From Bacillus cytotoxicus (GTDB lineage: Bacteria; Bacillota; Bacilli; Bacillales; Bacillaceae_G), in NCBI RefSeq assembly GCF_023715645.1, contig NZ_JAMBOP010000031.1, positions 1-58,863 of the forward strand: DNA of 58,863 nt, given 5' to 3'. The position numbers were made by a program, and so were the translations under genes. The notes under the pieces were generated by a model that was given only the letters and a program-made list of their open reading frames with translations, was not told the DNA's origin and ran no database searches. This document shows positions 27,158 to 35,631 of this stretch, in pieces (position 1 is the first letter of the stretch; every line of letters begins with the position of its first letter).

Positions 27158-28630
27158 ATGCAAATAAATAAACAACAAAAACGCTTAATATTCTTGCTAA
27201 CTGTTGTTCTGGTTGCAATATTCATATGCGTTACTTTGCAAAAGAAGAAAACAAGTTCGAATAAGTCTAATGATTATGTAGCAGATGTACACAGGGATAA
27301 AGATTCTAAAAATCCCAGTAAGAGCGACTCCTCTAAAGTAAAGGTTGAAAATAGTTTTTCTAACCAACCACTAAAAGAGGAGCCCTCGAATCCAGAAAAT
27401 GAAAGTAGTATTCCGGAACAATCAATTGAGACAAATCACATTAGTGATTTACCTCAAAATGAGAATAATAGAGATTCTACCGAAGTACAGAAAGAACCTA
27501 TTTTCATTAAGTTAGAACAAACGGACAACAATCGCACTTTAAGCAACATGAATAATGTAATACAACCAGCACAAATTAGTGAAGAACGTGAAAAAGAAAA
27601 GCAAATCGAGGCTAGAAAACAAGAAGACGCTAAAAAGCAAGAAGACGCTAGAAAGCTAGAAGACGCTAAAAAGCAAGAAGATGCTAGAAAGCAAGAAGAC
27701 ACTAAAAAGCAAGAAGACGCTAAAAAGCTAGAAGACGCTAAAAAGCTAGAAGACGCTAGAAAGCAAGAAGACACTAAAAAGCAAGAAGACGCTAAAAAGC
27801 TAGAAGACGCTAGAAAACAAGAAGAAGCTAGAAAGCAAGAAGACGCTAAAAAGCTAGAAGACGCTAGAAAGCTAGAAGACGCTAGAAAGCAAGAAGACAC
27901 TAAAAAGCAAGAAGACGCTAAAAAGCAAGAAGATGCTAGAAAGCAAGAAGACGCTAGAAAGCTAGAAGACGCTAGAAAGCTAGAAGACGCTAGAAAGCTA
28001 GAAGACGCTAGAAAACAAGAAGACGCTAGAAAGCTAGAAGAAGCTAAAAAGCAGGAAGAAGCTAGAAAGCTAGAAGAAGCTAGAAAGCAGGAAGAAGCTA
28101 GAAAGCTAGAAGACGCTAAAAAGCAGGAAGAAGCTAGAAAGCTAGAAGACGCTAGAAAGCAGGAAGACGCTAGAAAGCAGGAAGACGCTAGAAAGCAGGA
28201 AGACGCTAGAAAGCAGGAAGACGCTAAAAAACAAGAGAATAAAGGTCATGTACTAAATGCGTTTGAGAAACGTGTTGTGGAGCTAGTTAATGTCGAACGA
28301 GCGAAAGCTGGCTTATCTCCATTACAGATAGATACAGAGCTTAGTAAAGTAGCTCGTATAAAATCGGAGGATATGTTGAAAAATAATTATTTTTCTCATA
28401 CTAGTCCAGTTTATAATTCACCATTTGACATGATGAAACGTTTTGGTATTTCTTATTCCGCAGCGGGTGAAAATATTGCTAAAGGTCAACAAACACCGGA
28501 AGCGGTTATGGATGCTTGGATGCACAGTCCAGGACATCGTGCGAACATTTTAAATGGTAACTTTACTTATATAGGTGTTGGCTACGTGGAACAGAGAAAA
28601 ATTTGGACGCAACAATTTATCAAAAAATAA
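27158..28630 (+). CDS. Membrane-anchored CAP/SCP-domain protein with a 35-unit charged-helix stalk
   Basis: This 490-residue protein has an uncleaved-looking signal anchor (9-27), a polar Ser/Asn/Glu linker (about 30-150), then 35 hexads of consensus A-(R/K)-K-(Q/L)-E-(D/E) (about 152-361). A C-terminal CAP domain (about 365-490) follows, with HTSPVYNSPFDMM, GENIAKGQ, AWMHSPGHRANIL and GVGYVE. That places it in the YkwD family of bacterial SCP proteins. The stalk should form a single charged alpha-helix projecting the CAP domain through the wall. Function of bacterial CAP domains is mostly unproven. Start ATG with TTAGGAGG; terminator after. Confidence 0.88.
   Translation: MQINKQQKRLIFLLTVVLVAIFICVTLQKKKTSSNKSNDYVADVHRDKDSKNPSKSDSSKVKVENSFSNQPLKEEPSNPENESSIPEQSIETNHISDLPQNENNRDSTEVQKEPIFIKLEQTDNNRTLSNMNNVIQPAQISEEREKEKQIEARKQEDAKKQEDARKLEDAKKQEDARKQEDTKKQEDAKKLEDAKKLEDARKQEDTKKQEDAKKLEDARKQEEARKQEDAKKLEDARKLEDARKQEDTKKQEDAKKQEDARKQEDARKLEDARKLEDARKLEDARKQEDARKLEEAKKQEEARKLEEARKQEEARKLEDAKKQEEARKLEDARKQEDARKQEDARKQEDARKQEDAKKQENKGHVLNAFEKRVVELVNVERAKAGLSPLQIDTELSKVARIKSEDMLKNNYFSHTSPVYNSPFDMMKRFGISYSAAGENIAKGQQTPEAVMDAWMHSPGHRANILNGNFTYIGVGYVEQRKIWTQQFIKK
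27611..28240 (+). repeat. In-frame 18-bp tandem repeats, 35 units
   Basis: Exactly 630 nt made of 18-nt units, each encoding A(R/K)K(Q/L)E(D/E). Units vary mainly at CAA/CTA (Gln/Leu) and GAC/GAA (Asp/Glu), and three have ACT (Thr) for GCT. Near-identical adjacent units show recent slippage or unequal crossing-over. Confidence 0.95.
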
Positions 28631-28678
28631 ATACATATTGTTGATAAACTCGAGTTTTTAGCAAAAAAGTTTTGAACG

Positions 28679-28714
28679 ACAGAAGTCATTTTTACGAATG
28701 GCTTCTGTTTTATT
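28679..28714 (+). terminator. Terminator of the CAP-domain gene
   Basis: ACAGAAGTCATT / AATGGCTTCTGT stem followed by TTTATT. Confidence 0.85.
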
Positions 28715-28757
28715 ATTGCAAGCTTCTAATATTCCCCACCTAAACCTTGTAAATAAC

Positions 28758-28858
28758 TCATGAACCTCTCCTTCTTTTTAGGTGAGCGAGAGCATCTGGC
28801 CATGTATAGAAGCAGTCAATCCCTTTTCCTATCACATGCAAGGTTAAAAAAATTAAAC
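28758..28858 (-). repeat. Family 1 (bcr1-like) repeat, copy g (partial)
   Basis: Contains 'ggtgagcgagagcatctggc' and 'atcacatgcaaggtt', then stops at a separate CTACCTG...CAGGTAG hairpin (28858-28897). The 28631-29029 gap otherwise shows nothing. Confidence 0.7.
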
Positions 28859-29029
28859 TACCTGCCCCCGGTTGAGTATAGGGAACAGGTAGTATAGGTG
28901 TTTTATTCCTGTCTCACATCAGTGGCCCAGTTCAAGTTTAGAGGACGTTCTTTTGTTTATAAGGAATTACAAACATATATTTTTCGTATTGAAAAGAATT
29001 ATAAAAAATTGGATAGATCAGGCCAGATG

Positions 29030-29341
29030 TTAATGATATTTTATTAATGTTACCAATGTATATGCTATAAATAGTAAGAATAAAAAGATAAATATATCTA
29101 GTATTAAAAAAATATATAATATTACTTTTACTTTTACTTTTTTAGCCCTATCATTTCTAATCATATATATAATAAATAGAATTGTAGTTGATTGAAATAA
29201 TATAGCAAAACATACAAATATGGCAGAAAATAATATATTTGATGTAGCTAAGGTATTTGCAATCAGTAAACAACTAATTATATTAAGAATAAATGTAGTT
29301 ACTATAAAAATATACTTATAGACGTTTTTAATTTTGATCAC
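29030..29341 (-). CDS. Small hypothetical membrane protein next to an Xre regulator
   Basis: This 103-residue protein has three hydrophobic segments (about 9-29, 33-60 and 72-98) with a basic loop (RNDRAKKVKVK). I do not recognise a family. The start is a GTG at 29341 with only a weak GTAG upstream, 8 nt after the stop of the regulator gene, which fits translational coupling. Very AT-rich, like the regulator, and unlike the surrounding core genes. Confidence 0.5.
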   Translation of the reverse strand: MIKIKNVYKYIFIVTTFILNIISCLLIANTLATSNILFSAIFVCFAILFQSTTILFIIYMIRNDRAKKVKVKVILYIFLILDIFIFLFLLFIAYTLVTLIKYH

Positions 29342-29349
29342 CTACTTTG

Positions 29350-30015
29350 TCACTTTTTTATCGGATAATACAATTGTTTATTTTTATGGTTATATATAAG
29401 TATTTTGTTATTGTTTTCGTCTACAATATAAATATCTTTTTTTTCCCAATCTATTCCACGAGATATATCTTTGTTAATAGAAAATAAAACATTTTTATTT
29501 TTAAAAGGCATTGAATCTCGATAAGCATAAATATCTATTTCATGTTCTTTTATTTTGAAGCCATGATTTCCTGAATAACTGGAGAAAAAAGGTTTTAATT
29601 CACTATAAATATGTAGAATTTCCTTATTATCGGCTTCTTTATAAAAGTGTGAATTAATAACTTTTAGATCTGATGTTTTTATGTCTTTTGGTATAAGTAA
29701 AAAAGCAATAAAGCAACAAGATATAACAATAATAGTAAACAAAGAATATATGTATATGTAGGTCATCATTAAATATTTTTTGTAATTACTTTGTTTTATT
29801 AATTGATTCTGCAAATTTACATCCTCCTTTAATAAAGAATCAATTGAAACATTAAATAGTTTGCTTAAGGCTAATAAATTAGTTAAATCCGGAAGACTTT
29901 TTCCTAGTTCCCATTTAGATATTACTTGTCTGGAAATAAATAATTGGTTGGCTACATCTTCTTGCGTCATTTTATTTATTACTCTTAAATGTTTTATCTT
30001 CTTTCCAATATTCAT
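29350..30015 (-). CDS. Xre-type regulator with a C-terminal membrane segment
   Basis: This 221-residue protein has an N-terminal HTH_3 domain (2-56: NIGKKIKHLRVINKMTQEDV and QLFISRQVISKWELGKSLPD), a membrane helix (about 82-106) and an extracytoplasmic C-terminal domain of about 110 residues. Start ATG at 30015 follows AAAGGAGG. One-component membrane-tethered regulators of this layout are common beside small ABC or membrane proteins in Bacillus. Here the only partner is the 103-residue protein. AT-rich; possibly acquired. Confidence 0.8.
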   Translation of the reverse strand: MNIGKKIKHLRVINKMTQEDVANQLFISRQVISKWELGKSLPDLTNLLALSKLFNVSIDSLLKEDVNLQNQLIKQSNYKKYLMMTYIYIYSLFTIIVISCCFIAFLLIPKDIKTSDLKVINSHFYKEADNKEILHIYSELKPFFSSYSGNHGFKIKEHEIDIYAYRDSMPFKNKNVLFSINKDISRGIDWEKKDIYIVDENNNKILIYNHKNKQLYYPIKK

Positions 30016-30076
30016 GTTTGTACCTCCTTTAATCAATTTAAATCATTCTAATATTAAATAGTAAGAAACGGATCGT

Positions 30077-30133
30077 AGCGTTACAATAAAAAGGTCTGCA
30101 ACAGATCGTTGCAGGCCTTTTTATTGTAACGCT
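30077..30133. promoter_or_regulatory. 26-bp near-perfect inverted repeat between divergent genes
   Basis: Arms 30077-30102 and 30108-30133 differ at one position and enclose a 5-nt AGATC loop. Each strand has a GC-rich inner stem (GGTCTGCAAC / GTTGCAGGCC) followed by TTTTTATT, so it can act as a terminator or attenuator in both directions. It lies between divergent genes, where an ordinary end-of-gene terminator is not expected. Confidence 0.85.
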
Positions 30134-30234
30134 GCCCCTCGCCCTATACATGCGCAAATTTCCAAACATGCCAATCAATTTCATTGCGGAGAAAATTAGC
30201 ATTATGTCATAATAGCACAAGAGAGGTGAAAGAG

Positions 30235-31389
30235 TTGAAATACTTTATTTATTTTATCGTTATCATCGCATTTTTCGATACATTTTCACAGTTACCAATT
30301 ATGAGCACATATGCACAAAACCTTGGGGGAACTCCGCTTATTATTGGTCTTGTTGTTGGAATGTACTCGTTTGCTAATATGATTGGCAATATTATTGCAG
30401 GTGCATCTGTTGATAAATATGGAGCAAAAAAGGTTCTTTATGTTAGTATGGGCATTACAAGTTTCATAGTTTTATTGTATATCTTTGTTCAAAGCGGAGA
30501 ACAACTGATTATCGTTCGTTTTCTGCACGGATTTAGTGATGGCTTCTTAATACCAGCGGCCTTCACTTTTTTATCAAAACAATCAAAATCAACAAAACAA
30601 GGGAAAGCAATGGCTTTATCTGGTGCAGCTGTTGGAGCAGCCGCTATCATCGGTCCTGCTTTTAGCGGGATTATGAAAGCGAAAGCTGGTATACACTGGG
30701 TCTTCATTACAATTTCTATTTTAATGATAGTAGGTACAGTGATCTCACTTTTCTTGCTGCCAAATCATATAACAAGAACAAAAACATCACGGACGCAAAT
30801 GATGAACAAAGAAGAGCTGCTTGAATTATTGAAATTCGAACCACTATTACAAGCATATATCGGTGCTTTCACCTTAATGTTTTCACAAGGAATCGTCACA
30901 TATATGTTACCTGTAAAAATAGCAGCCTTAGGACTAAAATCATCTACAACAGGAATGATGCTGAGTAGCTTTGGAATTACTGCCATCCTCTTCTTCTTAC
31001 TACCAACAAATCGTATATACGATTTGTTTAACCGTCAAAAAATGATGGTCATTGGTATTGCCGTGATGGCATTTGCACTTTCATTGCTTGGTATATTTAC
31101 ATCAAAGGGCATGCTTTTTATTGTCATGATAATTTACGGAATTGGATTTTCCATTCTCTTTCCTTCTATTAATGCCTTACTTGTTGAAAATACAACCGAA
31201 GACAATCGTGGAAAAGCATTTGGATTATTTTATGCATTCTTCTCATTAGGTGTTGTTGCTGGTTCATTTACAATTGGAGCAATCGGCGCCTCACCGAGCG
31301 TAAGCTTTATAACCGGAACAGCTTTCTTACTTACCTTTGCTTCAGCAATTTATGTGCGTGGCAGATTAAAAAAGACAATGATGGGATAG
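30235..31389 (+). CDS. MFS transporter (drug/metabolite exporter type)
   Basis: This 384-residue, 12-helix major facilitator has the loop-2 motif GASVDKYGAKKVLY (G-x-x-x-D-x-x-G-x-[RK]) and RFLHGFSDGFLIPAAF (motif-B-like region). I chose the TTG at 30235, which follows GAGAGGTG at good spacing; the open frame upstream of it includes no credible start. Substrate unknown. Its terminator hairpin overlaps the last codons. The upstream 26-bp hairpin lies in its leader region. Confidence 0.85.
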   Translation: MKYFIYFIVIIAFFDTFSQLPIMSTYAQNLGGTPLIIGLVVGMYSFANMIGNIIAGASVDKYGAKKVLYVSMGITSFIVLLYIFVQSGEQLIIVRFLHGFSDGFLIPAAFTFLSKQSKSTKQGKAMALSGAAVGAAAIIGPAFSGIMKAKAGIHWVFITISILMIVGTVISLFLLPNHITRTKTSRTQMMNKEELLELLKFEPLLQAYIGAFTLMFSQGIVTYMLPVKIAALGLKSSTTGMMLSSFGITAILFFLLPTNRIYDLFNRQKMMVIGIAVMAFALSLLGIFTSKGMLFIVMIIYGIGFSILFPSINALLVENTTEDNRGKAFGLFYAFFSLGVVAGSFTIGAIGASPSVSFITGTAFLLTFASAIYVRGRLKKTMMG

Positions 31390-31410
31390 CCCCCGTCATT
31401 GTCTTTTCAT
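31370..31410 (+). terminator. Terminator overlapping the 3' end of the MFS gene
   Basis: AAAAGACAATGA(T)GGG / CCC(C)GTCATTGTCTTTT hairpin; the left arm encodes the last residues of the protein. Confidence 0.85.
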
Positions 31411-31424
31411 TTTAAGAAGCATAT

Positions 31425-31515
31425 CCCGATTTTTTAGGTGGGCCCATGCAAGGTTTAAACCAAAAGGAGAAAGCAAGTCGTGATCATGTTGTATTTTGCG
31501 TAGTGACAACTTACA
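31425..31515 (-). repeat. Family 1 (bcr1-like) repeat, copy h (internally deleted)
   Basis: GATTTTTTAGGTGGGC is joined directly to CCATGCAAGGTTTAAACC; the 'gagcatctggcc...gcggtcagggcc' core is missing. Confidence 0.65.
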
Positions 31516-31675
31516 TACTGAAAAATCAAAATGGCTAACTATAACAACAGGAGCCGTTATTGCTGTTCATAAACAGAATAACTTTCGACAATTCCCCCGG
31601 AAATATTTTTTCTCTCTGCATAACTCGATAAAATATTTAATTTACACTATGTTAATTCCCCTACTAATTATTAGT

Positions 31676-31830
31676 AGAAAAGACGTTTGTCTGTTCTCTT
31701 TAATGTCTCTAAGATGTCGAACTTCGTCAAAGAGTCTTTATCTTGTGTCGAATCGCCGATATATTGTAAAAGTCGCCGATAAATGATGCATTTGCGCTGA
31801 TATATCGAAAAAAGCGCCGATATTTCAATC
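31676..31830 (+). repeat. Family 3 repeat (CGCCGATATATC units), copy 2
   Basis: Contains 'tctttatcttgtgtcgaatc' immediately followed by 'gccgatatattg', 'gtcgccgataaatg' and 'aaaaaagcgccgatattt'. With copy h it accounts for most of the 31390-31881 gap. Confidence 0.7.
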
Positions 31831-31838
31831 TCACTAAC

Positions 31839-31873
31839 AAAAAAAGTGGTTCAACGCATCCGTTGAACCACTT
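31839..31873 (-). terminator. Terminator of the transaldolase gene
   Basis: GTGGTTCAACG / CGTTGAACCAC perfect stem, followed on the minus strand by TTTTTTT. Confidence 0.92.
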
Positions 31874-31881
31874 CTCTTATA

Positions 31882-32529
31882 TTATTTCCCTTGTGTTTTT
31901 TCCCAGTCAGCTAGGAATTTTTCAATTCCTTGATCTGTTAATGGGTGTTTCACTAATGAAGCGATAACATTCGCTGGAATTGTTGCGATGTGTGCACCGT
32001 TTAACGCTGCGTCTGTTACGTGAACAGAGTGACGTACAGATGCTGCAATAATTTCTGTTGGGATGTCATGAATCGCGAAGATATCAGCGATTTGACGAAT
32101 TAAGTCCATTCCGTTATGACCGATATCATCTAAGCGACCTAAGAATGGAGATACGTATGTTGCACCAGCACGTGCTGCAAGTAATGCTTGTACTGCTGAG
32201 AATACTAATGTTACGTTTGTACGAATTCCTAAATCAGAGAATGCTTTTACTGCTTTTAAACCTTCTGTTGTCATTGGTACTTTTACAACAACGTTTGGTG
32301 CGATTTTCGCTAATTCTTTTCCTTCTTCAATCATTTTAGCTGATTCTAAGCTAATAACCTCTGCACTTACAGGTCCTGTTACTACGCCGCAAATTTCGCG
32401 AATGCGCTCATGGAAATCTACGCCTTCTTTTGCTACTAGAGATGGATTCGTTGTCACACCTGCTAATACGCCAAGGTCGTTTGCCTCTTTAATTTCGTTA
32501 ATGTTTGCTGTATCAATAAAAAATTTCAT
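31882..32529 (-). CDS. fsa: Transaldolase / fructose-6-phosphate aldolase family enzyme
   Basis: This 215-residue single-domain TIM barrel of the small transaldolase (TalC/MipB/Fsa) group forms the Schiff base through Lys83 ([11 protein letters not shown]). [24 protein letters not shown] and [13 protein letters not shown] are family signatures. It should interconvert C3, C4, C6 and C7 sugar phosphates in the non-oxidative pentose phosphate pathway; true transaldolase versus F6P aldolase activity cannot be told from sequence. It lies directly downstream of the decayed ribose operon, consistent with a former role as last gene of that pathway cluster. Confidence 0.88.
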   Translation of the reverse strand: MKFFIDTANINEIKEANDLGVLAGVTTNPSLVAKEGVDFHERIREICGVVTGPVSAEVISLESAKMIEEGKELAKIAPNVVVKVPMTTEGLKAVKAFSDLGIRTNVTLVFSAVQALLAARAGATYVSPFLGRLDDIGHNGMDLIRQIADIFAIHDIPTEIIAASVRHSVHVTDAALNGAHIATIPANVIASLVKHPLTDQGIEKFLADWEKTQGK

Positions 32530-32716
32530 GTTTTTTTCTTCCTTTCTGAATTTAAAGTATGTGTTTATCTTTTCTTATTGCGGTCTAATTCAACCAAAAT
32601 AATTTTCACTTTTTTCCTTTGCCACACTTACTACCGATGTAACTGCATTGAAATCCGTTGAAATAATACTGATTACATCTTGCTTACTAACCAAGATTTT
32701 GTATATCTACTACTAT

Positions 32717-33003
32717 TCATTTTACAGTAATATTCGCAAACTCTTCTGACATTCCATAAAAACATAAATGATCACTAAGATTAATGGTCAGACGTCTGTC
32801 CATAAAAATGAATGTAAACCTCCTAAAAACATCATTGTCGATAAAAATTGCTACTTTTCCTCCCCAATGATGGCACCGTTTACAATCATTATTATAAAAA
32901 CAGCAAGTAATCCCACTCCTATTGCAAAGAATAAATTCATACCAGAAATAAGTGTACGTCATAATGCTAAAATAGAACCTACTGATAAGTCAATACCTCT
33001 AAG
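32717..33003 (-). pseudogene. rbsC: Remnant of ribose ABC permease RbsC
   Basis: Translating the minus strand gives GIDLSVGSILAL, a stop, then LISGMNLFFAIGVGLLAVFI and MIVNGAIIGEE, a second stop with frame change, then GKVAIFIDND and FTFIFMDRRLTINLSD. These pieces line up in order with the RbsC permease (GGIDLSVG..., ...GLLIAKGKVAPFI..., ...GRPITNL). At least two stops and one frameshift break it, and both ends are missing. It is a relic of rbsC from the ribose importer. Confidence 0.7.
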
Positions 33004-33069
33004 TTAAAATTACGCTAAAATTCATAATTTCAAATACACGTGACAGTTCACTATACCATAATTAAGGCT

Positions 33070-33330
33070 TTACCATCCTACAATCTTCTGCACTTCTCGT
33101 AATTTATCTCTTAATGGCATACCACCTTGTGCTCCTGATTTTGTTATAGAAAGCCCGGCTGCAATGTTTGCAAAATGAATCGCTTTTTGCAATTCCTCTC
33201 CTTCTGCAATCGCAACTGCTAGGGCGCCATTAAATGTATCAACAACTTCTACAGAAATACTTGGTACATGAACAATTTCTGTTCCATTATGGAATCGAAC
33301 ACCGTTTACGCAAATAATATAACGTATTCA
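33070..33330 (-). pseudogene. rbsK: C-terminal remnant of ribokinase RbsK
   Basis: The minus strand encodes NGVRFHNGTEIVHVPSISVE, then VVDTFNGALAVAIAEGEEL, then HFANIAAGLSITKSGAQGG and MP before a TAA at 33070. This is the ribokinase C terminus, but the catalytic T-G-A-G-D is deleted so that VVDT joins FNGA directly. The N-terminal half is absent. The fragment is non-functional. The order rbsK then rbsC with rbsD and rbsA gone shows a large internal deletion. Confidence 0.75.
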
Positions 33331-33434
33331 TGAAAATCCGTCAATTATTTGCAAATGACAAAATAACGCCCAAATCCTTTATTTTTTCAACATCAAAACT
33401 CACTTTCTCACCAATAAAAATTGCGATTACATGC

Positions 33435-33469
33435 AAAAAGCATCGCCACAACTGGCGATGCTCTTTTTT
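33435..33469 (-). terminator. Terminator of the MarR-efflux operon
   Basis: GCATCGCCA / TGGCGATGC stem, T-runs on both strands; its edge touches the efflux gene stop codon. Confidence 0.88.
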
Positions 33470-35102
33470 ATAATGAAACAGATACACTTGCATCTTTTTC
33501 TTCTATTTCAATCTTTTGTTCTTCTGTTCTTTTTTGTTCTTCTGCTGCCTTTTTACGATTAGAAAGCTTAATTTTCGGCAAGAACAATGTAAATACAGCA
33601 CCAACTAGAATAAATACTAATCCAGTTGTAAATACATGGTGTAGAGAATTTAACAATGCATCCTTTATTACCGGCACAATGCTGTTTGCAATTGCTGCTG
33701 GCATTTGTTTCATTGCTTCTGGACTAAATAGCATTGAATATAGCCCTTGTGGATTTGTATGAATCATATCTTTAAACTTCGTCACTATTTCTCCAGCTTG
33801 GGGTGGGAACGTATTCAGTACAGGTACTAATTTTTCTGATAATACAGTACCGGATGTGTTATTCATAATGGAACCTAAAATCGTAATCCCAAATGTACCA
33901 CCAATTTGACGGAAGAATTGACTTGATGAAGTTACAACTCCAAGATCTTTTTTCGGGAAGCTTTCTTGTAATGCTAATGTTAATGTCGGCATAACAAGAC
34001 CCATTCCGAAACCAATCATCATCATGTACGACGTTGCAACGAGCTTACTTGTATGCATATCCATTGTCGTTAACATCCAAAATCCGCCAGCCATAATAAG
34101 CATACCAGTAATAATTTGTGGTTTTACTCCAACTTTTAACACAAGCTGACCGCCAATAATACTCGTAATGATCATCGTAATCATCATTGGTGTCATAATC
34201 GTTCCCGATTCAGCAGCACTTACACCGACAATACCTTGCATAAAGAATGGAACGAACATAATTGCTCCGAACATTCCAATACTCATAAAGAAACCAATTG
34301 CATTTAATATTGTAAATGTGCGATTTTTAAAGAAATGGACAGGTAAGATCGGTTCTTTCGCTTTTTTCTCGACTATCACAAAGCTTACAAGGCCAATAAT
34401 CGCAAGCGCAAATAACCCAATGATTTGCCAAGAATCCCAAGCGTAGTCTTTTCCACCAAATGTTAATGCTAATAATAAGCTCACAACACCGACGATCATT
34501 GTGAAAATACCAGCGATGTCAATTTGAATTGGCCCAGTTTGTCTCTTCCCTTTTAAGCCCATTGCAATAAAGATTGTTGCTAAAATTCCAACTGGTAAGT
34601 TAATGTAGAATACCCATCTCCAGTTCATAGAATCAACAATCCAACCACCAATTTGTGGACCAATGACAGAAGCAAGACCATAAAGCGCTCCAAAAATCCC
34701 TTGCCATTTCGCACGTTCTTTTCCTGAAAACATATCCCCAATGATAATCATAGCCATCGGCATCATAATACCGCCGCCAAGCCCTTGAATACCACGGAAA
34801 ATAATTAATTCTGTCATCCCATTTGCCATACCACAAAGCGCAGAACCAGCCATGAAAATGATTAATCCTGTCATATATACAGTGCGGCGACCTAATAAAT
34901 CGGCTAATTTACCGGCAATCGGTACAACCGTTGTTGATGATAACATATATGCTGTTGTTAACCATGTCATTAAACTTAATCCACCAAGTTCACCGACAAT
35001 ACGCGGCATTGCTGTACCAACGATTGTTCCGTCTAATGCAGCAAATAGCATAGCGATAACTAAGCCAATTAACAACAACGTTCTATTTTGTTTTGCCTCC
35101 AT
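33468..35102 (-). CDS. DHA2-family (14-helix) multidrug efflux MFS transporter
   Basis: This 544-residue EmrB/QacA-type proton-coupled exporter has 14 hydrophobic segments. LDGTIVGTAMPRIVGELGG is the DHA2 motif D1. GKLADLLGRRTVYMTGLIIF is motif A, and RGIQGLGGGIMMPMAM is motif B. GLASVIGPQIGGWIVD covers motif C. It ends in a charged K/E-rich cytoplasmic tail. It lies 21 nt downstream of a MarR regulator, so it should be de-repressed by that regulator's ligand. The compounds exported cannot be predicted. Confidence 0.92.
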   Translation of the reverse strand: MEAKQNRTLLLIGLVIAMLFAALDGTIVGTAMPRIVGELGGLSLMTWLTTAYMLSSTTVVPIAGKLADLLGRRTVYMTGLIIFMAGSALCGMANGMTELIIFRGIQGLGGGIMMPMAMIIIGDMFSGKERAKWQGIFGALYGLASVIGPQIGGWIVDSMNWRWVFYINLPVGILATIFIAMGLKGKRQTGPIQIDIAGIFTMIVGVVSLLLALTFGGKDYAWDSWQIIGLFALAIIGLVSFVIVEKKAKEPILPVHFFKNRTFTILNAIGFFMSIGMFGAIMFVPFFMQGIVGVSAAESGTIMTPMMITMIITSIIGGQLVLKVGVKPQIITGMLIMAGGFWMLTTMDMHTSKLVATSYMMMIGFGMGLVMPTLTLALQESFPKKDLGVVTSSSQFFRQIGGTFGITILGSIMNNTSGTVLSEKLVPVLNTFPPQAGEIVTKFKDMIHTNPQGLYSMLFSPEAMKQMPAAIANSIVPVIKDALLNSLHHVFTTGLVFILVGAVFTLFLPKIKLSNRKKAAEEQKRTEEQKIEIEEKDASVSVSL

Positions 35103-35123
35103 ATAATCTCCTCAACTCTCTCT

Positions 35124-35582
35124 TTAGTTTGTCTCTTTCTCCTCTGATGATTGACAAATAATTGCTTCTAGTTTCTCAAATAAACGCAGCAAATCTTCTC
35201 TCTCTTGTACTTCTAATTCAGAAAAATACTTGGCAATATGTTCATTACGAGCAATCATTGCCTCATCTACTACAGCTTTCCCCTTTGACGTTAACTCAAT
35301 TATGACAACGCGGCGATCATCTTCATCATGATAACGCTGAACCAACTCATGATCGATTAAACGATCAATCATGACTGTAATTGCACTTGGTTTCACATAC
35401 ATTTTCTTCGCTAATTTTGTTGCTCTTGATGCACCATAACGATCTAAAATTTTTAAAATATAAAATTGCGGTGGTGTTAATCCAGATGACTGTAATTTCT
35501 CTAATAACTCCGTTTGCAATTTCTTTCCAATAGAAAATGCCAAAGCTTGAATTTTATCTATATGAGTCATGTCATTTTGCAT
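35124..35582 (-). CDS. MarR-family transcriptional regulator
   Basis: This 152-residue winged-helix dimer repressor has the domain at about 30-130: LTPPQFYILKILDRYGASR, then KLAKKMYVKPSAITVMIDRL and the wing RYHDEDDRRVVIIELTSKGK (the DxRxxxxxLT signature). It is first in the operon with the DHA2 exporter and likely represses both genes. A palindrome 29-49 nt upstream of its start is a good candidate operator. Confidence 0.92.
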   Translation of the reverse strand: MQNDMTHIDKIQALAFSIGKKLQTELLEKLQSSGLTPPQFYILKILDRYGASRATKLAKKMYVKPSAITVMIDRLIDHELVQRYHDEDDRRVVIIELTSKGKAVVDEAMIARNEHIAKYFSELEVQEREDLLRLFEKLEAIICQSSEEKETN

Positions 35583-35610
35583 ATTCTCTACCCCTTATTT
35601 AAACAACAAA

Positions 35611-35631
35611 ATATTTAACGCTTTTAAATAT
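35611..35631. promoter_or_regulatory. Candidate MarR operator palindrome
   Basis: ATATTTAA-5 nt-TTAAATAT is a perfect inverted repeat immediately upstream of the marR gene. Spacing and AT content fit MarR-family operators. Binding is inferred from position only. Confidence 0.5.

Noticed and set aside
27454-27900. 148-residue minus-strand frame rich in Ser/Cys/Phe
   Set aside because: It is the antisense of the 18-bp repeats of the CAP-domain gene; the repeated codons keep the opposite strand open.
27611-28240. CRISPR-like regular repeats
   Set aside because: Units are contiguous without spacers and stay in frame inside a coding region; this is a protein repeat. No CRISPR array or cas gene was seen anywhere.
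31496-31786. 96-residue plus-strand frame
   Set aside because: It runs through family 1 and family 3 repeat remnants and has no ribosome binding site or domain.
32590-32710. Minus-strand frame LVSKQDVISIISTDFNAVTS extending to SENYFG, possible gene end
   Set aside because: About 35 residues with no start and no family I can recognise; possibly another fragment of the decayed region, but unsupported.
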